From: Jidongwangia harbinensis | Lineage (GTDB): Bacteria > Actinomycetota > Actinomycetes > Mycobacteriales > Micromonosporaceae | DNA length: 64,000 bases | NCBI RefSeq assembly: GCF_020216025.1 | Contig: NZ_JAIWNC010000046.1 | Location: forward strand, 21,010 to 85,009 | Direction of reading: 5' to 3' | In this document: positions 50,277-58,568 of the stretch, piece after piece | Numbering within the stretch: position 1 is the first letter of the stretch | Layout: the number at the start of each line of letters is the position of its first letter | Notes under the pieces: model-generated | What the model saw: only the letters and a program-made list of their open reading frames with translations | What the model was told of the DNA's origin: nothing | Database searches by the model: none | Position numbers and translations under genes: made by a program

Positions 50277-51440
50277 TCACTGCTGGCCGCCGATCCGCGC
50301 GACCGGCTGGCCGGTGGCCACCGGGTCGTCGTGGTGGGCGAGCCACTCGGTCAGCACGCCGGCGGCGTGCGCGGGCACCTCGACCGCGCCCTGGCGGGTG
50401 ACGATCTGGCCGATGACCTGGCCGGAGCGCACGTTGTGGCCCTCCTCGAGGTCCTCGGCCGGCTGGAACATCCCGGCGCTGGTCGCCACCACGACCCGGA
50501 ACAGCGGGGTGGGCTCCAGGCTGGGCGCCATGCCGTGCCGGGCGATCAGGTCGCGGGCCGCGCCGAGGTCGTCCGGGGTGTTGAGGGTGACGATCTCCGG
50601 GGCCCCGTCGCCCTTGAGCTCGCGCTTGATCAGCCCGGCCAGCGTGCCGGCCGGGGCCAGTTCGATGACGCCGGTGACGCCCAGGTCGCGCAGCGTCCGC
50701 ATGCACAGGTCCCACCGGACCGGCGCGGTGACCTGGCGGACCAGGCGCTGCAGCAGCTCGCGGCCGTGGATCACGGCGGCGCCGTCCAGGTTCGACACGA
50801 TGATCTTGGAGGGGTCCGAGACGGTGACGCCCGCGGCGACCGTGGCCAGCGCCTGCTCGGCCGGCGCCATGTACGGCGTGTGGAACGCCCCGGCGACCTT
50901 CAGTGTGATGACCCGGGCCGGCGGCTCCGCGGCCAGCTTGGCGAGCGCGTCGCGGCCCCCGGCGGCGACGATCTGGCCGGCCCCGTTGCGGTTGGCCGGG
51001 TACAGGCCCATCCTGTCGATCGCGGCGAGCACCTCGTCGGTGTCGCCGCCCAGCACCGCACTCATCCCGCTCGGTTCCAGGGCGCAGGCCGCGGCCATTT
51101 CCCGGCCGCGGACCCCGGCCAGCGTGATCGCGGCCTCGGCGGGGAGGACACCGGCCAGGGCGGCGGCGCCGAGTTCACCGACGCTGTGCCCGGCGACCAG
51201 GCCGACGTCGTACATCGGGAGGTGCTCGGCGGCGAGCAGCGCGGCTGCGACCAGCAGTGGCTGGGTGCGGGCGGTGTCCTTGATCTCCTCGGCGTCCGCC
51301 TCGGTGCCGAGGTGGATCAGGTCGACCCCGGCGAGCGCGGACCACCAGCGGAGGCGGGCCTCGGCTCCGGGCAGCGCGAGCCAGGGGGAGAGGAAGCCGG
51401 GCTTCTGGGAGCCCTGACCGGGCGAGAGTACGGCGAGCAC
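50277..51440 (-). CDS. fabD: Malonyl-CoA:ACP transacylase with C-terminal biotinyl/lipoyl-like domain
   Basis: 387 residues from GTG 51440 (GGAAGAG nine bases upstream), about 70-80 longer than typical FabD. Residues 1-300 are the transacylase: GQGSQ (9-13), S86 in GHSVGEL, R112 region, and H187 in GAFHTPY. Residues 312-384 form an extra domain with the hammerhead pattern of biotinyl/lipoyl carriers (EEGHNVRSGQVIGQIV, EVPAHAAGVL, DPVATGQPVARI), but the position of the modified Lys is Q350 (TRQGAVEV), so it should not be biotinylated or lipoylated. The domain may aid docking to AccD or AcpP. The gene heads the operon and has a 19-bp palindrome upstream. Confidence 0.92.
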   Translation of the reverse strand: MLAVLSPGQGSQKPGFLSPWLALPGAEARLRWWSALAGVDLIHLGTEADAEEIKDTARTQPLLVAAALLAAEHLPMYDVGLVAGHSVGELGAAALAGVLPAEAAITLAGVRGREMAAACALEPSGMSAVLGGDTDEVLAAIDRMGLYPANRNGAGQIVAAGGRDALAKLAAEPPARVITLKVAGAFHTPYMAPAEQALATVAAGVTVSDPSKIIVSNLDGAAVIHGRELLQRLVRQVTAPVRWDLCMRTLRDLGVTGVIELAPAGTLAGLIKRELKGDGAPEIVTLNTPDDLGAARDLIARHGMAPSLEPTPLFRVVVATSAGMFQPAEDLEEGHNVRSGQVIGQIVTRQGAVEVPAHAAGVLTEWLAHHDDPVATGQPVARIGGQQ

Positions 51441-51507
51441 GTTGTTGACTCTTCCGGATGGACGGACGTTGCGTGGGTGCTGCGTGGTACGAAACCCTAC
51501 GACCACC

Positions 51508-51526
51508 GTTGTAGGGTCCCTACAAC
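51508..51526. promoter_or_regulatory. Candidate FasR operator upstream of fabD
   Basis: GTTGTAGGGTCCCTACAAC is a perfect 19-bp palindrome 68 bp before fabD; an extra half-site CCCTAC lies at 51495-51500. Being between fabD and the fasR gene, it is the natural candidate for FasR binding. This is inference from position and symmetry. Confidence 0.55.
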
Positions 51527-51613
51527 GGGGTGTGCGTTTTGCCCGTTTTGACGCCGGTATGCTGACATAAAAGAGCCTTGACTAAACGCCGTGATCCGCG
51601 TCGCAAAGACGGC

Positions 51614-52813
51614 TTACGTCCCGGGTTCGAGCCGCCCGATCGCCAGCGCCATCCGGAGCGCGAACGCGTCCCGGCCGTCCAGCGGCGACAGGCCGGTCAC
51701 CTCGGCGACCCGCTTCAGGCGGTACCGGACCGTGTTCGGGTGCACGAAGAGTTCCCGGGCCGCGCTCTCCAGCACACCGCCCGCGGCGAAGAACGCATCC
51801 AGCGTCTCCAGCAGGCCGCCGCCGGCCCGTGCCACCGCGCCGTACGCGTCGTGCCGGAGCACCCGCCGCGCCTCCGAGTCGCCGGCCAGCGCCCGTTCCG
51901 GCAGCAGGTCGTCGGCCGCCACCGGGATCGGTGCACCCGGCCAGGCCGGCGCCGCCCGGAAACCGGCCAGGGCCGCCCGAGCCGACTCGGTGGCCTGGTC
52001 CAGCGACGGGACCGCCGGGCCCACCACGATCGGGCCCTCCCCGAAGCTGGTGGCCAGCTGACCGGCGGTGGCGCACGGATCGCTGGCCCCGCCCACCACC
52101 ACGACCAGCCGGTCGCCGTGCACTCCGCCGATCACCTCCACCCGGGCCCGGCGCGCCGCCCGGTACACCGAGTGCAGCACCGCGGTGATGTCGCCGCCCG
52201 GCGAACGGCCCACCACCACCGCGACCGGCGGCGCGTCCGCCCAGCCCAGTGCCGCGGCCCGGCTGGCCAGCACGTCCGACGAGTCGCCGCGCAGCAACGC
52301 ATCCACCAGCAGCGCCTGCAGCCGGGCGTCCCAGGCGCCGCGGGACTCGGCGGCCCGGGCGTACACCCGGGCGGCGGAGAACGCGATCTCGCGGGAGAAC
52401 TTGAGGATCGCGGTCCGCAGCGCGTCCTCCTCGCCGTCCGCGGCGAGCACCGGCACCTGGGCCTCGGCGACGTCGATGGTCACCTTGATCAGCGCCACGG
52501 TCTGGGTCAGCGTGATCGAGCGGGCCAGCGCCCGGGGTGCCGCCGCGAACACGTCGTCGGAGATCTCCTGGGTGGTGGCCGCGATGGTGCCGCCGGACCG
52601 CAGCCACTCCACCAGCGACCGCACGCCGGCCTGCGCCACCAGCATCACCCAGGAACGCTGGTCGGCCGGCAGCGCGCGGAACCAGGGCAGCGTCTCGTCC
52701 ATCCGGGCCACCGCGGAGCTGGCGAGCTTCCCCGCCCGCTGCTCGATGCGGCGCAGGGTGGCCGCGAGCGGTGGCCGGCCCGCCGTACTCCCGGTTGGTG
52801 TTGCCGTAGTCAC
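51614..52813 (-). CDS. fasR: PucR-type transcriptional activator of fatty-acid synthesis
   Basis: 399 residues from GTG 52813. The N-terminal half is helical with no known motif; the middle has a GGDEF-related pattern common in PucR/CdaR regulators (VAVVVGRSPGGDITAVLH, GDRLVVVVGG). The C-terminus is the PucR helix-turn-helix (LFVHPNTVRYRLKRVAEVTGLSPLDGRDAFALRMAL, about 352-390). Its position directly upstream of fabD on the same strand matches FasR of Streptomyces, which activates the fab genes. It would control fabD-fabH-acpP-fabF-accD here. Confidence 0.9.
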   Translation of the reverse strand: MTTATPTGSTAGRPPLAATLRRIEQRAGKLASSAVARMDETLPWFRALPADQRSWVMLVAQAGVRSLVEWLRSGGTIAATTQEISDDVFAAAPRALARSITLTQTVALIKVTIDVAEAQVPVLAADGEEDALRTAILKFSREIAFSAARVYARAAESRGAWDARLQALLVDALLRGDSSDVLASRAAALGWADAPPVAVVVGRSPGGDITAVLHSVYRAARRARVEVIGGVHGDRLVVVVGGASDPCATAGQLATSFGEGPIVVGPAVPSLDQATESARAALAGFRAAPAWPGAPIPVAADDLLPERALAGDSEARRVLRHDAYGAVARAGGGLLETLDAFFAAGGVLESAARELFVHPNTVRYRLKRVAEVTGLSPLDGRDAFALRMALAIGRLEPGT

Positions 52814-52871
52814 GCGTCCAGCGTGTCACGACCGTTCGTCGACCTGGCGCGGGCGTGTCAGGATTTCGGCG

Positions 52872-53513
52872 ATGATGCTCCTTCTTCGGCCACGCTGGCC
52901 GGCCGCCGCCGCGATCGCGTTCCTCGTGCTGGCCGTGCCGGCCCTCGGCGGGTGGGCGCCGCTGTCCACGGCGGACGAGACGGTCAGTGGCTGGTTCCGG
53001 GAGTTCGGCCGGCCGCAGCCCGGGCTCATCGACGCGGTCCGGATCGGCACGGACCTGGCCGCCACGGTGCCGTACCTGGTCGCCGGCGCCGCGGTCACGG
53101 TCCTGTTCGCGGTGCGCCGGCGGATCGGCGAGGCGTGGTTGTGCGGGGGTGTGACAGTGGTCGTACCCGTGCTCTGGTCTCTCATGCACCTGTGGTTGCT
53201 GCACCCGCGGCCGGAGGACGCCTTCGTCGTGGTGACCAGCAACGGCTTCCCGAGCGGCCACAGCAGCAACGCGGCTGCGGCGGCATGGGTGGCGGTGCTG
53301 CTGCTCTGGCCGCGGCTCGGCGGTCGCGCCCGGACCGCGCTGGTGGCCGCGGCGGTGGGGTTCGCGCTGGTGATCGGGCTGACCCGGATGGTGCTGCTGG
53401 CGCACTATCCGAGTCAGGTGCTCGGTGGCTGGCTGCTGGCCTCGGCCGTGGTCCCGGCGCTGGCGCTGGCCGTGTCCCGGTCCCGGGCGCGAGCGGTCGC
53501 CGGTACCTCGTGA
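52872..53513 (+). CDS. PAP2-family phosphatase, integral membrane
   Basis: 213 residues; two adjacent ATG codons at 52872 and 52875, CAGGA upstream. Five or six transmembrane helices. The PAP2 signature is present: HLWLLHPRP (motif 1 with Arg-Pro), PSGHSSNAAA (motif 2, catalytic His) and RMVLLAHYPSQVLGGW (motif 3). Such enzymes dephosphorylate phosphatidate, undecaprenyl diphosphate or similar lipids at the outer membrane face. Divergent from fasR with 58 bp between starts. Confidence 0.87.
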   Translation: MMLLLRPRWPAAAAIAFLVLAVPALGGWAPLSTADETVSGWFREFGRPQPGLIDAVRIGTDLAATVPYLVAGAAVTVLFAVRRRIGEAWLCGGVTVVVPVLWSLMHLWLLHPRPEDAFVVVTSNGFPSGHSSNAAAAAWVAVLLLWPRLGGRARTALVAAAVGFALVIGLTRMVLLAHYPSQVLGGWLLASAVVPALALAVSRSRARAVAGTS

Positions 53514-53695
53514 GGTTTGTGGCCGTTAGGGGGTTTTGATGCTGTTTGACGGTAATAGCGGTGAGCCTCTCCCCTGATTCCGGTCGGTGACCTGGCAGGG
53601 TGACGTTCTGACGTTGGGCGGACCGGCGCCGCCGAGGACGTCAAGCGAGGCGAAACGGTGCCGATGGAACCGGTGACCGGAGAGGAGGAGGCGAC

Positions 53696-53905
53696 ATGAC
53701 GGAACGCGACGACGGCCCGCTGCGCGCCGACCCCGAGCCCGGTACGCCGGTCGAGGAGATCGAGGACGAGATCGTGGTGTCCGTCCCGGTCCGCGGCGGC
53801 TGCCGCACCGAGCTGCGTGGCTGGGCCGGCGCCCACCTGCACGGGGCGGTGCGCCCGCGCCGCCGGGCGGCCCGTCGCGGCCGCCCGCCCGGCCGATGGT
53901 GCTGA
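53696..53905 (+). CDS. Small hypothetical protein with strong RBS
   Basis: 69 residues from ATG 53696, with GAGGAGGAGG 5-14 bases upstream. Residues 1-35 are acidic (TERDDGPLRADPEPGTPVEEIEDEIVVSV), and the last 20 are strongly basic (RPRRRAARRGRPPGRWC) ending in Cys. Codon usage is normal for the genome. No family is recognised; the split charge suggests disorder or nucleic-acid contact. The RBS is the main reason to accept it. Confidence 0.5.
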   Translation: MTERDDGPLRADPEPGTPVEEIEDEIVVSVPVRGGCRTELRGWAGAHLHGAVRPRRRAARRGRPPGRWC

Positions 53906-53955
53906 GCCGCCCACCCGGGTCGTAGGTTTCCCGGCGCCGTCGGCGGCTCACCCGG

Positions 53956-54675
53956 GTGGGTGACTGCCGGATCGGGTGCGGCGCGTCGGCAGACGGAACG
54001 GCCGCGTCCGGACACCGTGAGACGGTGGACGACAAGCGACGGCTCATCCTCGACCAGGCCCTGGCTCTCGTGGACGAGCACGGCCTGGCGGCGATGTCCA
54101 TGCGGGCGGTCGCGGAACGGGTCGGGCTCACGTCGATGGCCCTGTACCCGTATGTCGGGGGCAAGGACGCCCTGCTGGACGGCCTGGTCGACCTGCTCGG
54201 CATCGAGTTGGGCAGCGCCTACGGCGACGACCCGGCGGACATCGACTGGCGGCAGCGGCTGCGGGCGCTGGGACGCGCGGTCCGCAAGCTGGCCCATGAG
54301 CATCCGGGCGCCTTCCCGCTGCTGCTGAACCGGCCCGCGGCGGCGGCCTCGGCGTCCTGGTTGACCGCGGCGCTGCGCGGGGTGCTGCACGACGCCGGTG
54401 CCGCGCCGGACCAGGTGCCGCGGATGGCGCGGATGATCTGCGCGTTCCTGCTGGGCTACACCACCGGCGAGGTGACCGGCGGCCTTCCGCCCGGCACCCG
54501 GCCCGCCGAGGAGGGCGACGGCGGCGCCGAAGCCGTCCCGGAGGGCGGCGACGATGCGGGAGATCCGGCCGGCGGGCCGGACGCCGACGCCCGGCAGAGC
54601 GCCGGGGCGGCCGAGTTCGACGCGGACCTGGAGGACCTGGTTCGGCTGGTCGAGGTCGCCGTTCGGGTCGGGTGA
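53956..54675 (+). CDS. TetR-family transcriptional regulator
   Basis: 239 residues from GTG 53956; GTG 54025, which would place the start just before the helix-turn-helix (DDKRRLILDQAL), is equally plausible because neither has a good RBS. The HTH is MSMRAVAERVGLTSMALYPYVGGKDALLDGLVD, and a TetR C-terminal ligand domain follows. The last 60 residues are Gly/Ala/Asp-rich. Inverted blocks (CCCACCCGGGT at 53910, ACCCGGGTGGG at 53950) just upstream could be an autoregulatory operator. The target is unknown. Confidence 0.85.
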   Translation: MGDCRIGCGASADGTAASGHRETVDDKRRLILDQALALVDEHGLAAMSMRAVAERVGLTSMALYPYVGGKDALLDGLVDLLGIELGSAYGDDPADIDWRQRLRALGRAVRKLAHEHPGAFPLLLNRPAAAASASWLTAALRGVLHDAGAAPDQVPRMARMICAFLLGYTTGEVTGGLPPGTRPAEEGDGGAEAVPEGGDDAGDPAGGPDADARQSAGAAEFDADLEDLVRLVEVAVRVG

Positions 54676-54748
54676 ACGCCATTCTCCGTTGATCTTGGCC
54701 GGTGCGGGCCTATAAAGAGTGCACCAGCACATGATCGCGGGGGCACGC

Positions 54749-55270
54749 ATGAAGGGCGTTGACGACGAGGCGCTGCACGAGTACGTGACCAGCCGGTATC
54801 CCGGCCTGCGCCGCTCCGCGTTCCTGATGTGCGGCGACTGGGGCCTGGCCGACGAGTTGAGCCGGGAGGCGCTCGCCCTGCTGGTCGCGGAGTCCCGCCG
54901 GGGCGGGGTGGACGATCCCGACGCCCAGTTGTACGCGGACGTGATGGCCGCCTTCCAGCACCGGCCGGCCCGCCGCGAGCACGTGTTCGTGGCGGCGCCG
55001 GACGCGGACGCCGGCAACGCGGAGCGGACCATTCTGGTGCTGGACGCGCTGCACCGGCTGTCCCCGCGCTGCCGGGCGGTGCTGGTGCTGCGGCACTGGG
55101 ACGGGTTCGCGGTGGACGAGACGGCGGACATCCTCGACCTGGCCGACGAGAAGGTCCGGGAGTACGAGTCGGCCGGCCTGGCCACGCTGCGGGACCTGTT
55201 CGCGAACACGGCCGGGGCGGACGACGTCGCGGTGGCCTTCCTGAACGAGCGCCCGTCGGTGTCCCGATGA
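54749..55270 (+). CDS. Divergent ECF/SigE-family sigma-factor-like protein
   Basis: 173 residues from ATG 54749 (upstream in-frame starts at 54719 and 54731). Residues about 5-45 (LHEYVTSRYPGLRRSAFLMCGDWGLADELSREAL) match sigma region 2 of the SigE-type ECF group, and about 100-150 (LDALHRLSPRCRAVLVLRHWDGFAVDETADIL) match region 4. The region-2 core lacks the usual Asp-Asp-Gln pattern, so promoter melting may be altered. Its stop overlaps the start of a membrane protein (ATGA), the arrangement of sigma/anti-sigma pairs. Confidence 0.75.
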   Translation: MKGVDDEALHEYVTSRYPGLRRSAFLMCGDWGLADELSREALALLVAESRRGGVDDPDAQLYADVMAAFQHRPARREHVFVAAPDADAGNAERTILVLDALHRLSPRCRAVLVLRHWDGFAVDETADILDLADEKVREYESAGLATLRDLFANTAGADDVAVAFLNERPSVSR

Positions 55271-56106
55271 GCCGGCCCACGGAGGAGAACCGCCGCGAGA
55301 CGATCATCCTGCGGGCGGACGAGCCGGGCCGGCGGACCGAGCGGACCGACGCGGACCGGCTCGCCGGGCTGCTGGCCCAGGTGTTCGACGGGGAGCCGCC
55401 GGTCGCGGACGGCGTTGCGGCGGTGTTCCGGCGGGCCGAGGCGATCCGCCGCCGCCGGCTGCGCCACCTGGTGTCCGCGGGCGCCGCCGTCGCGCTGGTG
55501 GTGGCCGTGGTGGGCTACGTGCTGACCAGCGCCGTGCTGCCGACCACCCCGAAGCGGACCTCGGCGGGGGCCGCGGCGACCCCGGCGCCGGCCCGGGACC
55601 CGGTGCTGGACGTGCTGACCGCGGTGACCGCGGACCGGGAGTTGCGGGTGGTGCCGCGCCCGCCGGCCGAGGGCGAGGGCTGGCGCCAGTTCGCGGTGAG
55701 CAGCGAGACCGGCCGGCCGCGCGGTCTGATCCAGATCTCGGTGTACGCCGCCCCGGACGGTCTCTGCTTCCCGGTCCGGGCGGATCCCGAAGTGTGCGCC
55801 CGGCCGGATCGTTCCGGCGACGTGGAGTACGTCCGGTACGCCGACGAGAAGGACGAGGACTGGCAGGTCACGCAGACCGTGGCGCGCCGGGTGCCGGACG
55901 GCCGGGTGGTCGTGGTGATGGCCACCGGGCAGCGTGGCACCGGCGACTCCGACGCGGGCCGGCCGCCGCTGACCGGTCGGGAGGCGGCCGAGGTGGCGGT
56001 GCAGGCGCGGGTGATGAACGCGTTCGGCCCGGAGGAGTCCTGCAACGGCCCGGACCCGGCCTGCCCGTTGCTGCGTGTCCCGTTGCCGGAGCTGTCCGCG
56101 GAGTGA
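55267..56106 (+). CDS. Membrane protein partnered with the sigma-like factor
   Basis: 279 residues from ATG 55267, overlapping the sigma-like gene by four bases. The N-terminal 75 residues are cytoplasmic and charged (DADRLAGLLAQVFDGEPPVADGVAAVFRRAEAIRRRR), where an anti-sigma region would be, though no ZAS zinc motif is present. One transmembrane helix lies at about 68-92. The outer domain (about 110-279) has four Cys (GLCFPVRADPEVCARP, ESCNGPDPACPLL), probably two disulphides. Function as membrane anti-sigma or sensor is inferred from gene order. Confidence 0.7.
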   Translation: MSRPTEENRRETIILRADEPGRRTERTDADRLAGLLAQVFDGEPPVADGVAAVFRRAEAIRRRRLRHLVSAGAAVALVVAVVGYVLTSAVLPTTPKRTSAGAAATPAPARDPVLDVLTAVTADRELRVVPRPPAEGEGWRQFAVSSETGRPRGLIQISVYAAPDGLCFPVRADPEVCARPDRSGDVEYVRYADEKDEDWQVTQTVARRVPDGRVVVVMATGQRGTGDSDAGRPPLTGREAAEVAVQARVMNAFGPEESCNGPDPACPLLRVPLPELSAE

Positions 56107-56132
56107 CCGGCCCGGCCGGCCCGGCGGCGGTG

Positions 56133-56798
56133 TCAGACCCGGCGGCGGATCAGGAACGAGATGCCGGCCAGGCCGAACAGGATGACCACCAGGACGGCGC
56201 CGTTGAGCAGCACCAGTTGGCGCATCTGGTCGATGAAGTTGTTGACCCCGGCGACCGGGTCGAGTTCCTCGACCGCGACCTGCTCGCCGATGCCACCGCC
56301 GATGCCGCCGTTCACCACCCGGCTCTTGGCCTCCAGCGGCACGCCGGCGACCCGCAGCGAATCGGACATGCTCAGCCGGCCGTAGAACCAGCCGTCGGCC
56401 TTCTTGCCGGTGGGCTGCTTCGACGGGCGGTGCGCGCGGGGGCCGCCGGACGCCAGCGGGTACAGCTCGTACACCTGCTGGGGTGCGTTCTTCGCCAGGA
56501 CGGTCAGCACGTACTTCGGGCCGAGCTTGTCCGCCTTGGGCTTGGTGGTCTGCGGTGTGGCGTTGGCCAGCCAGCTGACCTCGTTGAGCAGCGCCTGGAA
56601 GACCTCGGGCCGGTCCGGCTGGGTCACCGTGAGCTTGCCGGTGACGCCCTTGCCGGCGAGCGTCACGGCGGTCGGCTTGGTGGCCGACTTGGTGGGCGCC
56701 GCCTGCGCGCCGGCCGGAGCCACCGCGAGCAGCACCGCGACGGCGGCGACGAATGCCACGGTCGCCGACCCGAGTCGGGTGATCACCCCTCGAACCAC
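56133..56798 (-). CDS. Secreted protein with C-terminal membrane anchor, function unknown
   Basis: 221 residues from GTG 56798, preferred because GGAGG lies seven bases upstream and the signal peptide starts there (ITRLGSATVAFVAAVAVLLAVA, cleavage near APAGAQA-AP). The mature part is Lys/Thr-rich and contains YVLTVLAKNAPQQVYELYPL and DGWFYGRLSMSDSLRVAGVPLEAKSRVV. A transmembrane helix (about 195-217) ending in FLIRRRV anchors it. It is not recognised as a known family. It converges with the anti-sigma-like gene, 26 bp apart. Confidence 0.65.
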   Translation of the reverse strand: MVRGVITRLGSATVAFVAAVAVLLAVAPAGAQAAPTKSATKPTAVTLAGKGVTGKLTVTQPDRPEVFQALLNEVSWLANATPQTTKPKADKLGPKYVLTVLAKNAPQQVYELYPLASGGPRAHRPSKQPTGKKADGWFYGRLSMSDSLRVAGVPLEAKSRVVNGGIGGGIGEQVAVEELDPVAGVNNFIDQMRQLVLLNGAVLVVILFGLAGISFLIRRRV

Positions 56799-57065
56799 GA
56801 TCCGGCCTCCCCCGCCTTCGGATGCACCTTGCTGCACGCCCCGGTCCCCACAGTTTTGTCGCTTAGCGGCTGCCGCGCATCCCAGGAAGGGTAGATTGAA
56901 AGCAAACTGCGATGAACTTCGTAACCTGCGGAGGCCGTTGATCAGCAGCCGGATAGTACCGACCCACCGCAAGTGGTGGGACGGGCGGCCGTCCGGGCAG
57001 CGGACCGTCATACCTTTAAAGACGTCCGCCGTGGCCCGGACGTTGCCTCCGGCGGCGGGAAACCT

Positions 57066-58472
57066 CTAAAGGCGGGCCCGCGCCGCCGTCAGCCGGGCCA
57101 GCGTGCGCTCCCGGCCGAGCACCTCCAGGGACTCGAACAGCGGCAGCCCGACCGTCCGGCCGGTCACCGCGACTCGTACCGGCGCCTGGGTCTTGCCGAG
57201 TTTGAGGCCGTGCTGCTCGCCGACCCGCTCGAGCGCCGCCTTCAGCGGTTCGGCCGTCCAGACCGGTTCGGCCGCGAACGCGGCGTGTGCCGCGTCCAGC
57301 AGGGCCGCCGCGTTCTCCTTCATCGCCTTGGCCCAGGACGCCTCGTCGCGGACCGGCTCGTCCAGGAAGAGGAAGTCGACGTAGTCGACGATCTCGCCGA
57401 GCACCGTGATCCGGGTCTGGGCCAGCGGCGCGGCGGCGGCGAACACGGCCGGATCGAACGCGGTGGCCGGCCAGGGCGGTGCCGGGATGGTCGCGGTGCC
57501 GGTCAGCCAGGGCGTGCAGGCCGCCGCGAACTCCTCGGCCGGCAGCGCGCGGATGTACTCGCCGTTGAACGCCCGCAGCTTCTTGACGTCGAAGAACGCG
57601 GGGGAGTGGTTGACGTCCTCGAGCCGGTACTCGGCCTCGACGACCGACCACGGCACGATCTCCCGGTCGCCGGTGGGCGCCCAGCCGAGCAGCATCAGGT
57701 AGTTGCGCATGGCCGCGGGTAGGAAGCCCTCGTCCCGGTACGCCTCCAGCGCCACCTTGTCCCGCCGCTTGGACAGCTTCTGCCGCTTCTCGTTGACGAT
57801 CACCGGGACGTGCGCCCAGATCGGCGGCTTCACGCCCAGCGCCTCCCACAGCAGCTGCTGCTTGGGCGTGTTGGGCAGGTGCTCCTCGGCGCGGATCACG
57901 TGGGTGATGCCCATGGTCATGTCGTCCACGACGTTGGCCAGCAGGAACACCGCGCTGCCGTCGCTGCGGGCGATGACGAAGTCCTCGAGCAGGCGGTTCT
58001 CGAACGTCGGCTCGCCGCGCACCAGGTCGACGACCACGGTGGCGCCGTCGTCCGGGGTACGGAACCGCAGTGCCCGGCCCTCGCCCGGTCCCAGCGCGCG
58101 GTCGCGGCAGAAGCCGTCGTAGCCGGTGTGCTTGTTGCCGCTGCGGGCGACCACGTCGTCGCGGGTGCAGTCGCAGTAGTACGCGCGGCCCTCGCCGTAC
58201 AGCCGGGTGGCGGCGGCGGTGTGCTCGGCGGCGTAGGCGGACTGGTGGTACGGACCCTCGTAGGTGCCGCGCTCGATGCCGATCCAGTCCAGCGCGGAGA
58301 GGATGCCCTCGATCCACTCGGGCCGGTTGCGGGCCGCGTCGGTGTCCTCGATCCGCAGAACGAACACGCCGTCGTGCTGCCGGGCGTAGATCCAGTTCTG
58401 CAGCGCCGAACGGGCACCGCCGACGTGGAACATCCCGGTCGGAGAGGGGGCGAAACGCACGCGCACAGTCAC
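57066..58472 (-). CDS. gltX: Glutamyl-tRNA synthetase
   Basis: 468 residues from GTG 58472. Class I signatures: FAPSPTGMFHVGGARSA (HIGH-equivalent HVGG, 16-19) and EKRQKLSKRRDKV (KMSKS-equivalent). A Cys-containing YYCDCTRDDVVARSG zinc-like loop lies near 98-112. It attaches Glu to tRNA-Glu and, in actinobacteria without GlnRS, also to tRNA-Gln before amidation by GatCAB. The gene is monocistronic. A hairpin with ACGTCCG/CGGACGT arms (about 57020-57041) follows its stop. Confidence 0.95.
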   Translation of the reverse strand: MTVRVRFAPSPTGMFHVGGARSALQNWIYARQHDGVFVLRIEDTDAARNRPEWIEGILSALDWIGIERGTYEGPYHQSAYAAEHTAAATRLYGEGRAYYCDCTRDDVVARSGNKHTGYDGFCRDRALGPGEGRALRFRTPDDGATVVVDLVRGEPTFENRLLEDFVIARSDGSAVFLLANVVDDMTMGITHVIRAEEHLPNTPKQQLLWEALGVKPPIWAHVPVIVNEKRQKLSKRRDKVALEAYRDEGFLPAAMRNYLMLLGWAPTGDREIVPWSVVEAEYRLEDVNHSPAFFDVKKLRAFNGEYIRALPAEEFAAACTPWLTGTATIPAPPWPATAFDPAVFAAAAPLAQTRITVLGEIVDYVDFLFLDEPVRDEASWAKAMKENAAALLDAAHAAFAAEPVWTAEPLKAALERVGEQHGLKLGKTQAPVRVAVTGRTVGLPLFESLEVLGRERTLARLTAARARL

Positions 58473-58531
58473 CCGACAAGCCTACGGCGCCCGTCGAACG
58501 CCTTGTCGGCGGGCTTTCATCACGTCGTATA

Positions 58532-58561
58532 TTGACGAGTATTAGTAAACCTTCCTAATAT
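58532..58561 (+). promoter_or_regulatory. Chitinase promoter with palindromic spacer
   Basis: TTGACG (58532-58537) and TAATAT (58556-58561) with an 18-base spacer form a good sigma-70-type promoter. The overlapping ATTAGTAAACCTTCCTAAT (58541-58559) is an imperfect palindrome of the kind often seen before secreted polysaccharidase genes in actinomycetes, so it may be an operator. Confidence 0.6.
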
Positions 58562-58568
58562 TTAGGTC

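Noticed and set aside
51600..51650. CCCGGGTTCGAGCC resembling a tRNA T-arm
   Set aside because: It lies within the 3' end of fasR; no acceptor stem, D-arm or anticodon arm can be formed around it.
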